Below the pieces are notes generated by a model. That model ran no database searches. It was given only the letters and a program-made list of their open reading frames with translations, and was not told the DNA's origin. The position numbers were made by a program, and so were the translations under genes. A stretch of DNA of 56,852 nt from Candidatus Villigracilis saccharophilus (lineage in GTDB: Bacteria; Chloroflexota; Anaerolineae; Anaerolineales; Villigracilaceae): the NCBI GenBank assembly GCA_016709305.1, contig JADJNA010000036.1, positions 1 to 56,852 on the forward strand, read 5' to 3'. Positions 35,360 through 43,006 of the stretch are shown one piece after another. Numbering within the stretch: position 1 is the first letter of the stretch; every line of letters starts with the position of its first letter.

Positions 35360-36378
35360 GTACTTCACGTATTTGCATCATTCCGCGTGTTGATGGAATC
35401 GGCGGCACGGCTTCGTTTCGTTTGAAATTTGAACAAGGGCTGCGTGCGCGCAATGTGGACCTGACCCATGATCTTTCCGTCGAGGCGGATGCGGTGCTCG
35501 TTATTGGCGGGACCCGCAGCCTGCTCCCGTTGTGGAGGGCACGTCAGCGCGGACAACGGATCGTGCAGCGCCTGGACGGGATCAACTGGGTTCATCGAAA
35601 ACGAAGTACGGGTCTTAAACATTTCCTGCGCGCTGAATACGGTAATTTTATTTTGTCGTTCATCCGCCGGAATATCGCGACCAAGATCGTTTATCAAAGC
35701 GAGTTTTCACGCAACTGGTGGGAAGATTGGTACGGCAGGATTCAGGTCCCATCCACGATCATACATAATGGCGTTGATCTAAATAATTATTCAACTGCGC
35801 GGGATGGGATATTACCTCATCCGCCATATCGGTTATTGCTGGTGGAGGGTAACCTCGGCGGCGGCTATGACATGGGCCTGGATAACGCCGTTCAGCTGGC
35901 TGAGATACTAAAAGAGAAATTTGAGGTGCCAGTTGAATTAATTGTAGTTGGGAAAATATCAGACGATCACCGCCTGCGTGTTAATTCCAAAAGCCATGTG
36001 CCCATTCAATGGATGGGAAGTGTGCCACGTGAACGCATCCCTGAGATCATGCGATCTGCGCATTTGTTCTTTTCCGCAGACCTGCATCCCGCCTGCCCGA
36101 ATTCGGTCATCGAGGCGCTGGCCTGCGGGTTGCCTGTCATTGGATTTGACACGGGTGCGGTGAAGGAATTGGTGGCCGGCGACGCCGGCCGTGTCGTCCC
36201 ATACGGCAGCAATCCCTGGGATATCGAGCCGCCGGATGTTTTCTCGCTAGCCCGGGCAGCTCATGATATTTTGAAAAGACAGGCGCTCTTTCGCCAGGCT
36301 GCGCGAGACCACGCCGAGTCTGCGCTTGGCTTGGATCAAATGGTGGATAGTTACCTAAAGTTTCTTCTGGAGAACTAA
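35356..36378 (+). CDS. Glycosyltransferase family 4 (GT-B fold)
   Basis: A 340-residue GT4-like enzyme transferring a sugar from a nucleotide donor. The donor-binding half has IQWMGSVPRERIPEIMRSAH, the DLHPACPNSVIEALACGLPV motif with the EX7E Glu, and GFDTGAVKELV. The N-terminus carries the glycine loop VDGIGGTASFRLKF. It overlaps the preceding gene by 4 bases. Sugar and acceptor are unknown. Confidence 0.87.
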   Translation: MSTSRICIIPRVDGIGGTASFRLKFEQGLRARNVDLTHDLSVEADAVLVIGGTRSLLPLWRARQRGQRIVQRLDGINWVHRKRSTGLKHFLRAEYGNFILSFIRRNIATKIVYQSEFSRNWWEDWYGRIQVPSTIIHNGVDLNNYSTARDGILPHPPYRLLLVEGNLGGGYDMGLDNAVQLAEILKEKFEVPVELIVVGKISDDHRLRVNSKSHVPIQWMGSVPRERIPEIMRSAHLFFSADLHPACPNSVIEALACGLPVIGFDTGAVKELVAGDAGRVVPYGSNPWDIEPPDVFSLARAAHDILKRQALFRQAARDHAESALGLDQMVDSYLKFLLEN

Positions 36379-36381
36379 AAT

Positions 36382-36816
36382 ATGGATAATGAAATTCACG
36401 ATTTTTTACTAAAACATCTGCGGTCAATCCAAGAGAATAATATCCCTGTCTATTACGAAACCACAGCCGGAGATCTGACTCTTTACGAGTGGTGGGTCAC
36501 ACCGCATCGTTTGGATGGGCAGCCCTTTCACGAATTTATGATGACATCCAACGCTTCACGCGGCTCCGTCTTTGGCGCAGAAGATCAGGGACGGAAGGCC
36601 GAAAGTCGATTGGATCTCGCAAATTTACATATTCAGTGCTATGGAGATACTGCCGTCGCCAGTTACACATTGCTGATCAGCACCGCTTTGGCTGAAGGAG
36701 TCAAAGTTGCCGCGCACAACGAAAGTCGCGTAATCGTTAAGTTGAACGGGGAATGGAAAGTCGTACACGTGCATAAGTCACCGGCATATTCTGCGCCGCA
36801 TATCCAGCCTCAATAG
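36382..36816 (+). CDS. NTF2-like protein of the SnoaL/CaMKII-association type
   Basis: A 144-residue single-domain protein: VYYETTAGDLTLYEWWVTPH, GQPFHEFMM, AESRLDLANLHIQCYGDTAV and ESRVIVKLNGEWKVVHVHKS form the cone-shaped NTF2 fold. Its role, whether enzymatic or scaffolding, is unknown. It is inserted 3 bases after a glycosyltransferase gene and 19 bases before another, so it is part of the operon. The CaMKII association domain assembles oligomers; an assembly role here is inference. Confidence 0.78.
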   Translation: MDNEIHDFLLKHLRSIQENNIPVYYETTAGDLTLYEWWVTPHRLDGQPFHEFMMTSNASRGSVFGAEDQGRKAESRLDLANLHIQCYGDTAVASYTLLISTALAEGVKVAAHNESRVIVKLNGEWKVVHVHKSPAYSAPHIQPQ

Positions 36817-36835
36817 AAATATCACGGATACATCC

Positions 36836-37897
36836 ATGTACCAATATTCAGGTCGTCTCGCCCTGCAGCAACGCGTACTCCCCAGTTATCGCGTTCCCTT
36901 CTTTGATTTACTGGCGCAATCGTGTATGGGCGGAATGAGTCTGTTTGCGGGAGCCCCTCGCCGGGTGGAAATGATTCAAAGCGGCCAGACCCAAATTGCG
37001 GATTTCAAGCAGGCAGAGAATATCCATCTGTTCAGCAATTCGTTTTATCTTTGTTATCAAAAAGGGATTGTCAACTGGCTTGAAGAATGGAATCCTAATG
37101 CGCTGATCGTGGAGGCGAGCCTGCGAAATATCTCCACACCTTCTGCCGTTAACTGGCTGCATTCACGACGAAGAAAAGCCATCGGTTGGGGTTTGGGTGC
37201 ACCAAAAGGCAATGGAGCTTGGGCGCGGTTTATTAATAAATTTGACGCAATGCTTGCGTACAGCCAGCGCGGGGCTGAAGAATATGCTGCGCTTGGTTTT
37301 CCACCCGAGAAAATATTTGTGGCGCATAACTCAGTTTCACCCGCGCCGACCTTCGATCTTCGACCTTCAATATATAACCTTCAACCAACCATATTATTTG
37401 TAGGGAGATTACAGGCTCGCAAGCGTATTGACTCATTATTACGTGCCTGTGCTGAAATGGAATCAAAACCGCGCTTGATCATCGTCGGCGATGGACCGGA
37501 GCGCGCGTCATTACAGTCGCTCGCCAGGGATGTATATCCTGCCGCAGAATTTATTGGGGCGAAGCATGGGGCTGAGATCAAACCCTATTTTGAAGAAGCA
37601 GATTTATTTGTACTGCCTGGAACCGGGGGATTGGCTGTTCAAGAGGCCATGAGTCATGGTCTACCGGTCATCGTGGCAAAAGGGGATGGCACGCAGGATG
37701 ATCTGGTCCGCGGGAAAAACGGATGGCAGATCACACCCGAGGATTATGGCGCGCTGGTTTCCACAATGAAAAACGCGCTGTCTGATATGGCGCGTTTACG
37801 AAAAATGGGGGAGGAATCTTATCGAATTGTTTCCGAGGAGATCAATATCCAAAAGATGGCGGATGTTTTTGTGCAAGCCTTGAACTCACTGGGTTGA
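36836..37897 (+). CDS. Glycosyltransferase family 4 (GT-B fold), second
   Basis: A 353-residue GT4-like enzyme. The donor domain has LFVGRLQARKRIDSLLRA, IIVGDGPERASLQSLA, FIGAKHGAEIKPYFEEADLF and the EX7E region TGGLAVQEAMSHGLPV. The linker between the two Rossmann domains (about residues 168-183) is encoded by a degenerate CCTTCGA/CTTCAACC word repeat at 37340-37390 that resembles the intergenic repeat at 12285-12302. It is last in the operon and converges on a HAD gene one base later. Confidence 0.87.
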   Translation: MYQYSGRLALQQRVLPSYRVPFFDLLAQSCMGGMSLFAGAPRRVEMIQSGQTQIADFKQAENIHLFSNSFYLCYQKGIVNWLEEWNPNALIVEASLRNISTPSAVNWLHSRRRKAIGWGLGAPKGNGAWARFINKFDAMLAYSQRGAEEYAALGFPPEKIFVAHNSVSPAPTFDLRPSIYNLQPTILFVGRLQARKRIDSLLRACAEMESKPRLIIVGDGPERASLQSLARDVYPAAEFIGAKHGAEIKPYFEEADLFVLPGTGGLAVQEAMSHGLPVIVAKGDGTQDDLVRGKNGWQITPEDYGALVSTMKNALSDMARLRKMGEESYRIVSEEINIQKMADVFVQALNSLG

Positions 37898-37898
37898 T

Positions 37899-38555
37899 TT
37901 ATCGGATCTTCGGCGTATCGCCCATGATCTCCCAGCCTTTGTTCAACGCAAAGGCTTTTAGCTTGGCATCAGGATACACCGCTACCGGATGATCGGCATG
38001 TTCGAGAAGGGGAACATCCAAAATCGTGTCGCCGTAGGCTACGTCCACACGGTCCACGCCGAGGCGGCTTAATACCTGCTCGATCTTCTTTTCATTTGCC
38101 ATTAAATCACCGACCATTCTCACGCGCCCGTTGACAATTTCCACAGGGGTGCCAATACTCTGTGCTCCAATACGTTTTGCAAACGGTTCGATAAAAGGTT
38201 CCACCACACTGCTTGCGATATAAACTTTTGCGCCATGTTCACGGTGTTTGATAAGCCGCGCTACGACATCTTCTCGGCGCTTCTTCCAAAAATCATGCTC
38301 CACGACCCATTCAGAAACGTCCGCCAATTTTTGGGCATCTGCATTATTGATATAAGCCAGACTGTTTACCATTAACTTTTGCCCCCAAGCCTGCCAGTCA
38401 ATTAACCCGTTTTTTGCCAATAAATAAGAAGGCATGATCGCAGCCATATAAAGATTTGCGCGGACCTTGCTTTGATTGTATTTTACCCAATCCACCAACC
38501 CAAGAAAAGGCGAGCCTGTAGTCAACGTACCCATAAGATCTGATGCAACGATCAT
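37899..38555 (-). CDS. HAD-superfamily hydrolase with altered DxD motif
   Basis: A 218-residue HAD-IB-like (SerB/PSPase-type) protein. The first motif reads SDLMGTLTTG, so the nucleophile Asp is present but the second catalytic Asp is Met. Motif II is IASSV, the motif III Lys is MANEKKI, and motif IV is AYGDTILDVPLLE. It could be a phosphatase with reduced activity, or a misread codon could explain the Met. The ATG has AAAGGAG upstream and a TATAAT about 33 bases before. No operon partner. Confidence 0.8.
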   Translation of the reverse strand: MIVASDLMGTLTTGSPFLGLVDWVKYNQSKVRANLYMAAIMPSYLLAKNGLIDWQAWGQKLMVNSLAYINNADAQKLADVSEWVVEHDFWKKRREDVVARLIKHREHGAKVYIASSVVEPFIEPFAKRIGAQSIGTPVEIVNGRVRMVGDLMANEKKIEQVLSRLGVDRVDVAYGDTILDVPLLEHADHPVAVYPDAKLKAFALNKGWEIMGDTPKIR

Positions 38556-38599
38556 GATTACTCCTTTGTCAAATTGAGAACAAAGTGATTATAACTTTA

Positions 38600-39373
38600 T
38601 TACTGCGCGGTATTTCCGCCATCCACCAAAAGCAAGTGGCCTGTTGCAAAAGTTGAATCATCAGAAGCTAAAAATAACACAGCTTTGGCGATCTCTTTCG
38701 GTTTTCCAAACCTTCCCATTGGGATGTAGGCACTCGATTCTTTTACGGCTTCTGCGATCGTCACTGGGTCGGAACCTTCAAAATATCCTTTCTCGATCCA
38801 GCGGTCTACGAATGTGTCGCCAGGGCAAACAGCATTCACGCGGATATTCTCGCGCGCATAATCAAGCGCCATGGCCTTGGTCATCATGCCAACAGCGCCT
38901 TTGCTCATGATGTATGGGAAGGCATTCTTTCCTGCGACCACAGACCAATCTGAGCCGTTGTTAACGATCACGCCCTGGCCTTGCTTCTTCATGTGGGGGA
39001 TCACAAGCTTGCACATGTGCCAGACGGCTGTCACATTGATGTTCATTGTATCCAACCAAACTTCTTCAGAGGTCGTCTCCGCAGTCCCTTTGGTGACAAT
39101 GCCCGCGTTATTGAACAAAATATCGATTTGGCCAAATTCCTTTAGGGCAGCATCCGCAATCATTTGACAGTCTTCCAACTTTGAGTGATCCGCTTCGATA
39201 AACACGCATCGGCATCCCTTTTGCCTGCATTGTGCTTCGACCGCTTTTCCCTTCTCGGATCTTCTGCCCGTAATGACAAGGTTTGCGCCTTCTTCTGCAA
39301 ATAACAATGCAGTGGCTTTTCCAATACCGCTGGTTGCACCCGTAATAATGGCAGTCTTATTTTCTAGCTTCAT
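38600..39373 (-). CDS. Short-chain dehydrogenase/reductase (FabG-like)
   Basis: A classical SDR of 257 residues from the ATG at 39373, with GAGGAG upstream. The cofactor loop is TGATSGIGKAT (TGxxxGIG), NNAG is present in FNNAGIV, the catalytic Ser is in NNGSDWS, and YIMSK is the YxxxK pair. RFGKPKEIAKAVLFLASDDS and HLLLVDGG are typical. NAD(P) and substrate preference is unknown. It shares a short divergent promoter region with mutS2. Confidence 0.9.
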   Translation of the reverse strand: MKLENKTAIITGATSGIGKATALLFAEEGANLVITGRRSEKGKAVEAQCRQKGCRCVFIEADHSKLEDCQMIADAALKEFGQIDILFNNAGIVTKGTAETTSEEVWLDTMNINVTAVWHMCKLVIPHMKKQGQGVIVNNGSDWSVVAGKNAFPYIMSKGAVGMMTKAMALDYARENIRVNAVCPGDTFVDRWIEKGYFEGSDPVTIAEAVKESSAYIPMGRFGKPKEIAKAVLFLASDDSTFATGHLLLVDGGNTAQ

Positions 39374-39423
39374 CTTCTTCTCCTCAACAATATGATCAGA
39401 TAGCAAGCTGTCTAACTCCAAAG

Positions 39424-39429
39424 TATAAT
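39424..39429 (+). promoter_or_regulatory. -10 box of mutS2 (leaderless)
   Basis: A perfect TATAAT ends 8 bases before the mutS2 ATG and no Shine-Dalgarno sequence is present. Confidence 0.55.
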
Positions 39430-39437
39430 CTCCTATT

Positions 39438-41825
39438 ATGGATAGTAAGACACTCAACGTACTTGAATACCCAAAGATTCTCGGTCAATTGGCAGGGTTC
39501 TGTGATTTCTCGGCCTCGAAGGACCTGGCGAATTCGCTCGAACCAACCCCGTCTTTTGAGTTGGCGAATGCCCGTATCGCGGAAACATCTGAGGCGCGCA
39601 AATTGCTTTCGATGGAGAGTGCGGGGGTCGGCGCGGCGCATGATATCCGTCCGCAGGCAGACCTTGCTGCGCGCGGGGGGGTGCTTGACCCGCATACTTT
39701 GCTGGACGTTAAATCCACGCTTATTTCTTGCCGCGACCTGAAAAAATCATTTGAAAAAAGGGCCGAGGAATATCCGCGCCTGACACAGATCGTGTCAGGG
39801 CTGCCAGATACGCACGGACTCGTGGATGCCATTACCCGCATCCTCTCCGACCGCGGAGAAATACTGGATTCCGCTTCTCCAAAACTTGGAGATATTCGCC
39901 GCAACCTGCGCGTGGCACAAGACCGCCTGATGACGCGCCTGCAAAAATACGTAACCGATTCGAAAACTGTTTCGATGTTACAGGAGCCGATCATTACACA
40001 GCGTGATGGCCGTTATGTCATTCCTTTGCGGGCGGAGTTCAAGGGAAAGATAAAATCCATCGTGCATGACCAGTCCTCCAGCGGCGCGACATTATTTGTT
40101 GAACCGCTGCCTGTCGTGGAAGCCAACAATGAGATCCGCGAACTGCAATTGGCGCAACGCGATGAAGAACGCAAGATCCTTGCGCAGGTTTCCTTGCAGA
40201 TCGGCGAACACGCAACTGAGTTGAAATATGGCGTTGAGAATCTGGCTGCATTGGATCTGGCGTTTGCAAAAGCGAAATACGCGGATGAGTTGAAGGCGAG
40301 CGAGCCGATCCTTTATAAGGATGAAGTAAAACAATCATCCATTGCCAATCGTCAATCATCAATCAAGCTGTTGAATGCGCGCCACCCGCTGCTTGACCCC
40401 AACACAGTTGTCCCCGTTGATGTTGACCCTGCGCCCGGCACACGAGCCATTGTCATTACGGGTCCGAACACAGGCGGTAAAACTGTTTCATTGAAGACTG
40501 TCGGTTTGCTGGTGGTCATGGCCCAAAGCGGGCTGCATATCCCTGCCCAAAGCGGATCCGAGCTTCCTTGCTTCCATTCGGTCTGGGCGGATATTGGCGA
40601 CGAACAATCCATCGAGCAGTCACTGTCCACTTTCAGCGGGCATATCACAAATATTATTCGAATCATAAAAAAAATAGATCACCGCTCGCTGGTTATCTTT
40701 GATGAACTGGGCTCAGGTACGGACCCGCAGGAAGGCGCGGCCATTGCGCGTGCGATCTTGAGTCACTTGCTGGATGTCGGCGCGATGACTTTGGTTGCGA
40801 CACATTATCCTGAATTGAAAACTTTCGCGCATGGCACGGATGGCGTGGTCAATGCTTCTTTGGAATTCGACATCAAAACACTTCGCCCGACCTATAAACT
40901 GACCCTCGGTCTCCCGGGCAGGTCCAACGCCTTGTTGATCGCTCAAAAACTCGGTCTTCCGCAAGCCATCATTGACTCTGCGCGGGCGGAAATCAATCCA
41001 CTGGATCTAAGGGCGGACAAATTATTGGATGATATTCGCAAGGAGCGCAACCGCACTTCACGTGAACGCGAAAAACTGGAAAAAGCGCGCGCTAAATTGG
41101 AGGCGCAAACACGTGAACTTGAAAAACGACTTGAGAAGATTGAAGATGAACGCCGCGAGACTTTAGCAAAAGCCCGTGCTGAAGGCGAGTTGGAAGTGGC
41201 AGTGCTTAAGCAAAATATGGATTCTCTCAAACAGCAATTGAAAAAGGCAAAGCAACCCCTTGAAGCTATTAAACTGATCGAATCGAAGATAGAAAAAATA
41301 GAAGAGAAAGTTGAAGCGCCGGTGGAGCGTCAACGCACGAAGGTTGAAAGTCGATCATCAATTCGACTCGGCGAACGAGTCATTGTCAGCACGTTGAATG
41401 CTGAAGGCGTGGTGACCGCCCTGGGTGAGTCGGATGCGGAAGTTCAGATCGGGACGATCCGTATGCGGGCGAGGTTATCTGACCTGTTGAAAAGATCCGG
41501 TGAGCCGGTATCTGAAGAAAAGCCAAAGCAGGTCACTGGGAGTGGGCGCGCGGTTATGGCGGCTGCTTCCAAGTCTCCGGGTATGGAAGTGGATCTGCGC
41601 GGGCTGATGGCTGAAGACGCGCTGGATAAAATGGAAAGATATTTGGAGCAGGCTTTTCTTTCAGGCCTGCCCTATGTGCGGATCATTCATGGCAAAGGGA
41701 CTGGCAGGCTTCGTCAGGCCGTGCGCGGCGCGTTGCGTGGACACGAGTATGTTAAGTCGTTTGAAGAAGGCGGCAGCACCGAAGGCGGCGAAGGTGTGAC
41801 CGTGGCAATGCTGAAAAGCAGCTAA
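39438..41825 (+). CDS. mutS2: Endonuclease MutS2
   Basis: A 795-residue MutS-family ATPase with C-terminal Smr nuclease, implicated in suppression of recombination or rescue of collided ribosomes. Walker A is GPNTGGKT (342-349), Walker B is FDELGSGTDP (near 421), and the helical clamp precedes a long coiled coil (about 525-630). The C-terminal Smr domain has DLRGLMAEDAL and IHGKGTGRLR. Two linkers carry in-frame copies of intergenic words: about residues 299-309 (40330-40366) and about 634-645 (41336-41366). Length matches the family. A terminator follows. Confidence 0.95.
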   Translation: MDSKTLNVLEYPKILGQLAGFCDFSASKDLANSLEPTPSFELANARIAETSEARKLLSMESAGVGAAHDIRPQADLAARGGVLDPHTLLDVKSTLISCRDLKKSFEKRAEEYPRLTQIVSGLPDTHGLVDAITRILSDRGEILDSASPKLGDIRRNLRVAQDRLMTRLQKYVTDSKTVSMLQEPIITQRDGRYVIPLRAEFKGKIKSIVHDQSSSGATLFVEPLPVVEANNEIRELQLAQRDEERKILAQVSLQIGEHATELKYGVENLAALDLAFAKAKYADELKASEPILYKDEVKQSSIANRQSSIKLLNARHPLLDPNTVVPVDVDPAPGTRAIVITGPNTGGKTVSLKTVGLLVVMAQSGLHIPAQSGSELPCFHSVWADIGDEQSIEQSLSTFSGHITNIIRIIKKIDHRSLVIFDELGSGTDPQEGAAIARAILSHLLDVGAMTLVATHYPELKTFAHGTDGVVNASLEFDIKTLRPTYKLTLGLPGRSNALLIAQKLGLPQAIIDSARAEINPLDLRADKLLDDIRKERNRTSREREKLEKARAKLEAQTRELEKRLEKIEDERRETLAKARAEGELEVAVLKQNMDSLKQQLKKAKQPLEAIKLIESKIEKIEEKVEAPVERQRTKVESRSSIRLGERVIVSTLNAEGVVTALGESDAEVQIGTIRMRARLSDLLKRSGEPVSEEKPKQVTGSGRAVMAAASKSPGMEVDLRGLMAEDALDKMERYLEQAFLSGLPYVRIIHGKGTGRLRQAVRGALRGHEYVKSFEEGGSTEGGEGVTVAMLKSS

Positions 41826-41828
41826 TGC

Positions 41829-41868
41829 AAGAATCAAAAGGCGGCTTCGAAGCCGCCTTTTGATTCTT
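41829..41868. terminator. Bidirectional terminator between mutS2 and the lipoprotein
   Basis: A perfect 20-bp palindrome, arms reading AAGAATCAAAAGGCGGCTTC and its inverse, lies between convergent genes. Confidence 0.88.
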
Positions 41869-42853
41869 AATTTCCTGTGGCTGCGCGCCAGACCGCATCC
41901 AGCATGATCAAGCCGGTCATGCGGTGAAGTTCCGAAGCTTCAGTGTTTAGATAGACGGCGCCCTGTTCTTCGCGTCCTTCCATAACGTAGAGACCGCGAT
42001 CGGGCAGGCCGGATAACGCTGCCCAAAAATTCCAGAGCGGAAGATCGAACTCGGTGGCAAGCAGTGCCATGTCACGGTTGATGCGGTTATCCAGTTCTCG
42101 GTTATCCGCCTTGGTGGCAAGGATCGGGACCACACCGGCATCCAATAATTGGGTAATGATCGTGCGCAAGTATTCGGTATTGCGCGACTCGAAATGTGTG
42201 CCGATCTGGATAATGACAAACGACGGACGATGGGTACGCAGTTCGCAATCTACTGGCGTTTCTGCGGCTGTACAGCCGTACTCGCCGCGATGCCATTCCG
42301 TCCAAAGTAAGCCGCCGGGGGTGGTGCCGTCTTGTGACGTGGAACTTTCGCGGTTAAAGGAGCCTGTGAAATTGGTTACCGTCTGCTGCAGATCGGGAGA
42401 AAGGCTGTTATACACTGCAGGGTCGGTTTCGTAAATTCCAAAAAATTCAGCTGGTCTGCTTTGACAATCACCAAAAATGGAAAAAGCACTTGGATTATTG
42501 CCGAGCGCTTGCCCGGTATTATAAATCTCGCTAATGTTGGGATTGATGGATGGAATGACAGGCAGTTCCATCCACTCATCAGAGCCGGTAGATGGAGCCA
42601 GTGTTTCCGTCATAGTTTGTGCCGTTTCGAGTATTTCCGGAGTCGAGGTTATCAGCAATACAGATGCATCTGTGGCTGTCGGCACCGGCGTATTTGTGGG
42701 GGTATCAATTGTATTTCTATATCTGGGTGTGGGAATCATCTGATCCAGCGTCAGTGTTGGCGTGGATGTAATTGTTGGGATAATCCGTGATTCCGACCCG
42801 CAGGCTGTCGTCACCATAAAAACCATTAAAGTTAGATAATAAATACGCTTCAT
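41867..42853 (-). CDS. Lipoprotein with SGNH/GDSL hydrolase-like domain
   Basis: A 328-residue secreted lipoprotein. The signal ends in VTTACGSES. A Thr/Pro-rich low-complexity linker (about residues 28-95) follows. The C-terminal domain has FSIFGDCQSR (compare GDS block I), PSFVIIQIGTHF (block III-like) and GVVPILATKADNR (block V-like). A clear catalytic His block is not evident, so activity is uncertain. The downstream terminator is shared with mutS2. Confidence 0.65.
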   Translation of the reverse strand: MKRIYYLTLMVFMVTTACGSESRIIPTITSTPTLTLDQMIPTPRYRNTIDTPTNTPVPTATDASVLLITSTPEILETAQTMTETLAPSTGSDEWMELPVIPSINPNISEIYNTGQALGNNPSAFSIFGDCQSRPAEFFGIYETDPAVYNSLSPDLQQTVTNFTGSFNRESSTSQDGTTPGGLLWTEWHRGEYGCTAAETPVDCELRTHRPSFVIIQIGTHFESRNTEYLRTIITQLLDAGVVPILATKADNRELDNRINRDMALLATEFDLPLWNFWAALSGLPDRGLYVMEGREEQGAVYLNTEASELHRMTGLIMLDAVWRAATGN

Positions 42854-42923
42854 AATGAATTATTTAACCACAAATATCCAAAGGGTACAACGTATATTCA
42901 AGGAAAGCTCATATGGCAATTCT

Positions 42924-42960
42924 AAAAAAACGCAAAGGCCACGACCTTTGCGTTTTTAAG
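42924..42960 (-). terminator. Terminator of the DEAD-box helicase gene
   Basis: AAAAACGCAAAGG pairs with CCTTTGCGTTTTT around a 6-base loop; the T tract on the minus strand lies after the helicase stop. Confidence 0.8.
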
Positions 42961-43006
42961 GCTTGTATTAAAAACTCATGCAAGCCCTTCGTAAATTATC
43001 TTTGGA

